From the NCBI GenBank assembly GCA_921293015.1, contig OV121094.1, positions 3,648,764-3,712,763 on the forward strand: a stretch of 64,000 nucleotides of DNA, in the 5' to 3' direction. The notes beneath the pieces are model-generated. The model saw only the letters and a program-made list of their open reading frames with translations, did not search any database and was not told the DNA's origin. Both the position numbers and the translations under genes were made by a program. Shown one piece after another: positions 60,296 to 64,000 of this stretch. Every line of letters begins with the position of its first letter. Within the stretch, counting starts at the first letter, position 1. This DNA comes from Phorcus lineatus. Its lineage: Eukaryota; Mollusca; Gastropoda; Trochida; Trochidae.

Positions 60296-61947
60296 TATAG
60301 GAAACTGACCAATATCGTGGTTAAAAATTCATGACATTGTTGTAAAAATTTTAATAAGGATTACAACAACATATCAACCCTTACTGAATAAAAGAGTTAC
60401 ATTATACAAAATTTATGAGGAACAAACAAATCATCGAGGCAGGCATGAAGTTTATAAGAAAATGTAGCAATATGAGTCAGCCTGTGTATATCTAACAGGA
60501 TAGTACATCGTACAATGTACCTAAAGTACATGTACACATGTACGTAAAATATCTTGAAATCTGTGTACTTCTCCTGGCAACTCACTTCAAACAGGCTTCA
60601 TTAAGAGGACGACGGAAGCATGTTCTTTAACTGAAAGTAAGTATTTTTTGGACGCCAACTGTCGCATTATCCTTGCCACGAAAAGCATTTATATATAAGT
60701 GTTCGTCTCAGCTCGATGGATATAATTCCAAATTCGTTATGATTATTTAGTGTCTAGTCGAATGTCTCAGACTGGGTATCTGATCAAAAGGAACTTTAAG
60801 TGGGCTGTAAATGATTTTTCGTGTGAACCGCGTATCACTTGATTAATAAATTGCCATCTAAGGCGTCAACAGTTGTTTCCCTTGGTTTTCGTAAGTTTGG
60901 GCATTATACATTCTCTCTCCATAGATATAACTCAGTTTGTTTCCTTGACTGAATACACCATTACGAGTAGTACAAGTTTCTGGGCTATAATTACAAAATT
61001 CTGATTGTTTTCATTTCAAGTTAGGCTACTGTGTATTTAATTTTAGAGATTAAATGTTTTTGTAGCCGATTAGGACGGCGTTGTACATTTTCAAGATTAA
61101 GGGAAATTTGGCCCACCTGATAAAGAGATGTATGTAGGAAGAAATTACTTGAGTTGCCTCTGTTGGGAAAAGAACATCGATCAAAACTAAATCGGGAAGG
61201 GAATATCAAAACAATTGTTTAGAAAACATCATCGATAATTTATTTGTTAAAAATATAAGTAAAGTAGTTCTAACATGCCTTTGAAAACAAACGCCGCTTT
61301 TTCAAACAGCAAAACTGTTACTTTTCAATCACGTTCTGCCACCTATTACTATCGTCTTGTCCCTGGTGTATTATTGTTAACATTATTAACTCTTGCGGAC
61401 ACGTATTGTAATTGCATATATTAACAACAAACCAAAGTACAAATAAGATGACAGTCACGTAAAAGAAGTTTAAAAACCGTGATTGATCTCATAACTAAAT
61501 AACAGATTATACCGAGGGTTTTTGTTGAAGTACGAACACGCAGATGTGTCTTCCAAATTGATGAAAGAACCTTTTATTGTCTATTTTTTGATTGCTTTAA
61601 AAATGTAATGAAGTGGAAGTTATGTTATGGATTACGCTAAAATAATTATATCTCACACTCTGTTATTTTCACAGGAATAATGGGAATTCAAAATATTTAT
61701 GGATAATTTGGAAACATAGCCTTACAACATACCATTGAAATAAAAAGCAAATAGCCTGACCAGGTTTTGAATCGAGAAACTAAGACAAGATTCTTTCGTA
61801 AGGAACATAATTGGTGAAGAAACAAAATATGTTGTATAGTGCAACATCAAATAGACCATTGTTTAAATGAATAGTTTGAGTACTGTGATTGGGAAAAAAT
61901 CAGTATAATAGTTACGTAATGTCAAAGGTCTAAACAGACATTCTTTA
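60296..61947. other. AT-rich, no feature seen
   Basis: No exon, RNA gene or repeat was recognised. Confidence 0.45.
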
Positions 61948-62220
61948 AAGGGGCAATAACACGTTTTTCTAGGTCAGATCTCACGAAATCTTACCAATTG
62001 CAAGGCAAACAGTTCTAAAACGAAAATACCATGATCATTTAAGCTATGCAAATTCCTTTCCCTACTTTAAATGATAAAACGGTATTCACATTAAAATTTC
62101 CGCCAGCAGTTGTCGCCAGATACTTTATAATGTCTTCGACGAGTACGGATAATAGGAAGGAGTCATGAGGTGTTTGACTCTCTTAAAATGATGCATTTGT
62201 CATAAACATACTTTATTGGG
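61948..62220 (-). repeat. dispersed repeat family R1, copy D (inverted)
   Basis: The reverse complement aligns with copy A over most of its length (GAGTCAAACACCTCATGACT, CTATTATCCGTACTCGTCGA, AACTGTTTGCCTTGCAATTG). On the plus strand it starts TTTAAAGGGGCAATAAC. Confidence 0.68.
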
Positions 62221-62357
62221 GAAAATTTAAAGAAGTAAAATTTCTAAAAAAATCGTTCTTCTTTAAGTAAGCACAAATTTTACCTAGAAAAAACTTCATT
62301 CAGCGTGTTCATATTGATTGATGCGGTCGTAAAATCCTCCCACATATGCTATTAACA

Positions 62358-62453
62358 ACAATCTCATTAAAATCTAAAATTGCTGCACTATGTTACGCAG
62401 CTTATACACACGTAATGTAGTGGAGCATTTAGATTTCATTTTAATGAGATTGT
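62358..62453. mobile_element. foldback (MITE-like) element, 96 bp
   Basis: The left arm starts ACAATCTCATTAAAATC and the right arm ends TTTTAATGAGATTGT, its inverse. The inner arms also pair (GCACTATGTTACG with GTAATGTAGTGG). The loop is short. Noncoding. Confidence 0.7.
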
Positions 62454-63131
62454 ATTTACAATACACTACGATTGAGGAATGGATTCATCACCATATGATA
62501 ATCTGGCTGCGAATCACATATACAATTGACAAATTTTATGTAAAGATAACAAATTGTCAATAAAACTATATCTTTTTAATTTAACGTTACTAAATGCAAC
62601 ACAATATTTCAAGTTAACAAAAGGAGTTTTGAACAACCTACTGGTACTTAGTTCGGTTAAGTTACGCAAATCAAATTGGTCGAATAACTAAACGTCATAG
62701 CTGAAATATACTTACACGTTTTTACAAGTTAATTCGTACAGAATGATTAACCGTGATGTAAGCCCGAGTGCAACCAAGCATGACTTACGTTTAGTGTTTT
62801 GTCCCTTTTACATTGAGAGATATAGACAGCTGTAGAGATTTAGTGGAACGGGGGGACAGGCGGACAGCGATACAGGGACTGGTATTATTACTAAACAAGA
62901 CAGGGAGATGGTTGTATGTATTGTAATAGTGAGTGGGAATGAAAGAGGCCGGTATCAAAACAGAATGACAGAAAGAAAACCAGCGCAGGGAAATATACAG
63001 ATACAGAAAAAGTGACACACACAGAGATCAGGCAAATTTTGATGTTGAAGGTATTTTTGATTTATATTTATACTTGATATACTATTTAAATTAAATCTAA
63101 CCCAGCCTTAACATATTGATCGTCATTGCAG
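62454..63131. other. no feature seen
   Basis: AT-rich sequence. The minus frame at 62791-63018 has no coding character. Confidence 0.45.
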
Positions 63132-63330
63132 ACAAATCCTGATGAGAATGGTATTGTTGACAAGCACTGTCCATGTAGAGATGATTTGTGTCATGTATGT
63201 CAAGGGTATGAGCTACACATGTACCAACTGACACGAGTAACCACACCCAGTGTTACCATGGAGATGTATTCTAAAGGTACGGGTATAATAGATGAACAAA
63301 TAAAACGAGAGGCAGATATACACCGTGAAC
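63132..63330 (+). CDS. candidate internal exon of an unrecognised gene
   Basis: A clean acceptor, GTCATTGCAG|ACAAATCC, opens a frame of 66 codons up to CGTGAAC|GTATGC (phase 0 in, phase 1 out). An earlier donor at 63206 (CAAGG|GTATGA) is also possible. The frame ends at 63374 if unspliced. It starts TNPDENGIVDKHCPCRDDLC, a short cysteine cluster (CPCRDDLCHVC), and ends in a charged helix-like stretch, IIDEQIKREADIHRERMQR. This last part loosely recalls the N-terminal helix of G-protein alpha subunits, but the spacing does not fit well and the GTP-binding motif is not in the window. Identity unknown. Confidence 0.3.
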
Positions 63331-63557
63331 GTATGCAGCGATTAAAGTGTATTTTATGTGTTATTATATCTTAAACCATTTCACTTCAACCAAACCGTGA
63401 CACATCTACCCTGAAAAGTCAGTGAAAGCTGTAGGGTATTTTTAAAACGTTATCATGTGACAGGCATAAGATGAAAAATTATTTTCACTTTCGTGAACAT
63501 CATTTCCACGTTCTTCAAGCACTCTAAATAACTCTTCTCTTCAGTTTACGAAATCTA

Positions 63558-63835
63558 TTAAAGAGCCACTCCGTGAGTTGTTGGTGTCAAATATACTAAA
63601 CTTAATTAATTGTGTCATTTGATCGCGAAGTATCGACTGTTACCAAAGAGACACATTTTTAAGCTTAATTGTTTTTTACAGTGACAATATGAAGGCAGAA
63701 CGTCGCAATTATGATCGAAAACCGGACAGTGGCGCGCGTCAAATAGTCAAACGTAATTTTGGAGACTTATGTGTAACATCCAGTAGGGCAGTTAAGAGTT
63801 GACAGTGTTTGTTAGGTTATGTAACTAGTATCCAT
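63558..63835 (+). repeat. dispersed repeat family R2, copy 2
   Basis: Matches 28279-28560 in order: GAGTTGTTGGTGTCAAATAT, AACCGGACAGTGGCGCGCG, CAAACGTAATTTTGGAGAC. The start has TTAAAGAGCCAC in place of TTAAAGGGGTTT. Noncoding. The remaining bases to 64000 are AT-rich and featureless. Confidence 0.65.
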
Positions 63836-64000
63836 GTATATTGGACGTGATATCTAAATGCTGTGCATTTATAAGGCTGTTTTTAGATTTTCAAGGAAAA
63901 GCTGTATTTGTCATATATATGTCTTTTGGACATGAAAAGTTAAGATGTTTTGATTTTATATCACCACATATCACATATAGGTTCGTATCAAAGGTAAATA

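Overview
The window looks like invertebrate nuclear DNA, most likely from a gastropod mollusc. It is AT-rich, has long introns with GT/AG borders, and is dense in short interspersed repeats. The mollusc placement rests on one repeat module, a GCCGC...GCGGC hairpin followed by TTAAAC...ACTCACTC, which I recall as common in abalone and other gastropod sequence. I treat that placement as inference. No bacterial or organellar genes were seen.

The one gene I can name is chordin, the secreted BMP antagonist, on the minus strand. Its first six coding exons lie between 18867 (start codon) and 643, and the gene continues beyond base 1. The reading frame stays open and all five splice-junction phases agree. 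The exons encode a signal peptide, a ten-cysteine von Willebrand factor C domain split over two exons, a basic linker, and the start of the first CHRD domain. A TATA-like box lies about 150 bp upstream of the start codon. The introns hold SINE copies, a perfect 2 x 123 bp tandem duplication and a 32-bp tandem repeat.

From 19 kb to 64 kb there is no confidently recognised host gene. This part holds: a 5'-truncated L2/CR1-like LINE with an intact 732-codon frame (43.1-45.5 kb); a Tc1-like DNA transposon with perfect 26-bp inverted repeats but a broken transposase (51.9-53.4 kb) and a second, decayed Tc1 relic (54.5 kb); a hAT-like non-autonomous element bounded by CAGGGGCGTAGGA (31.4-31.8 kb); two foldback elements; several tRNA-derived SINEs; two dispersed repeat families with TTAAAGGGG-like ends; and several minisatellites. 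Two isolated exon-like pieces (50.2-50.4 kb and 63.1-63.3 kb) and three promoter-like clusters (34.0-34.3, 36.6-36.9, 41.0 kb) may mark unrecognised genes.

The most unusual item is a 50-60 bp hairpin unit. It occurs twice (22501-22550 and 57456-57514), starts at the same base each time, and is flanked by its own 13-14 bp target-site duplication. The same module forms the 3' end of the longer SINEs, so it may be an extremely short retroposing unit.
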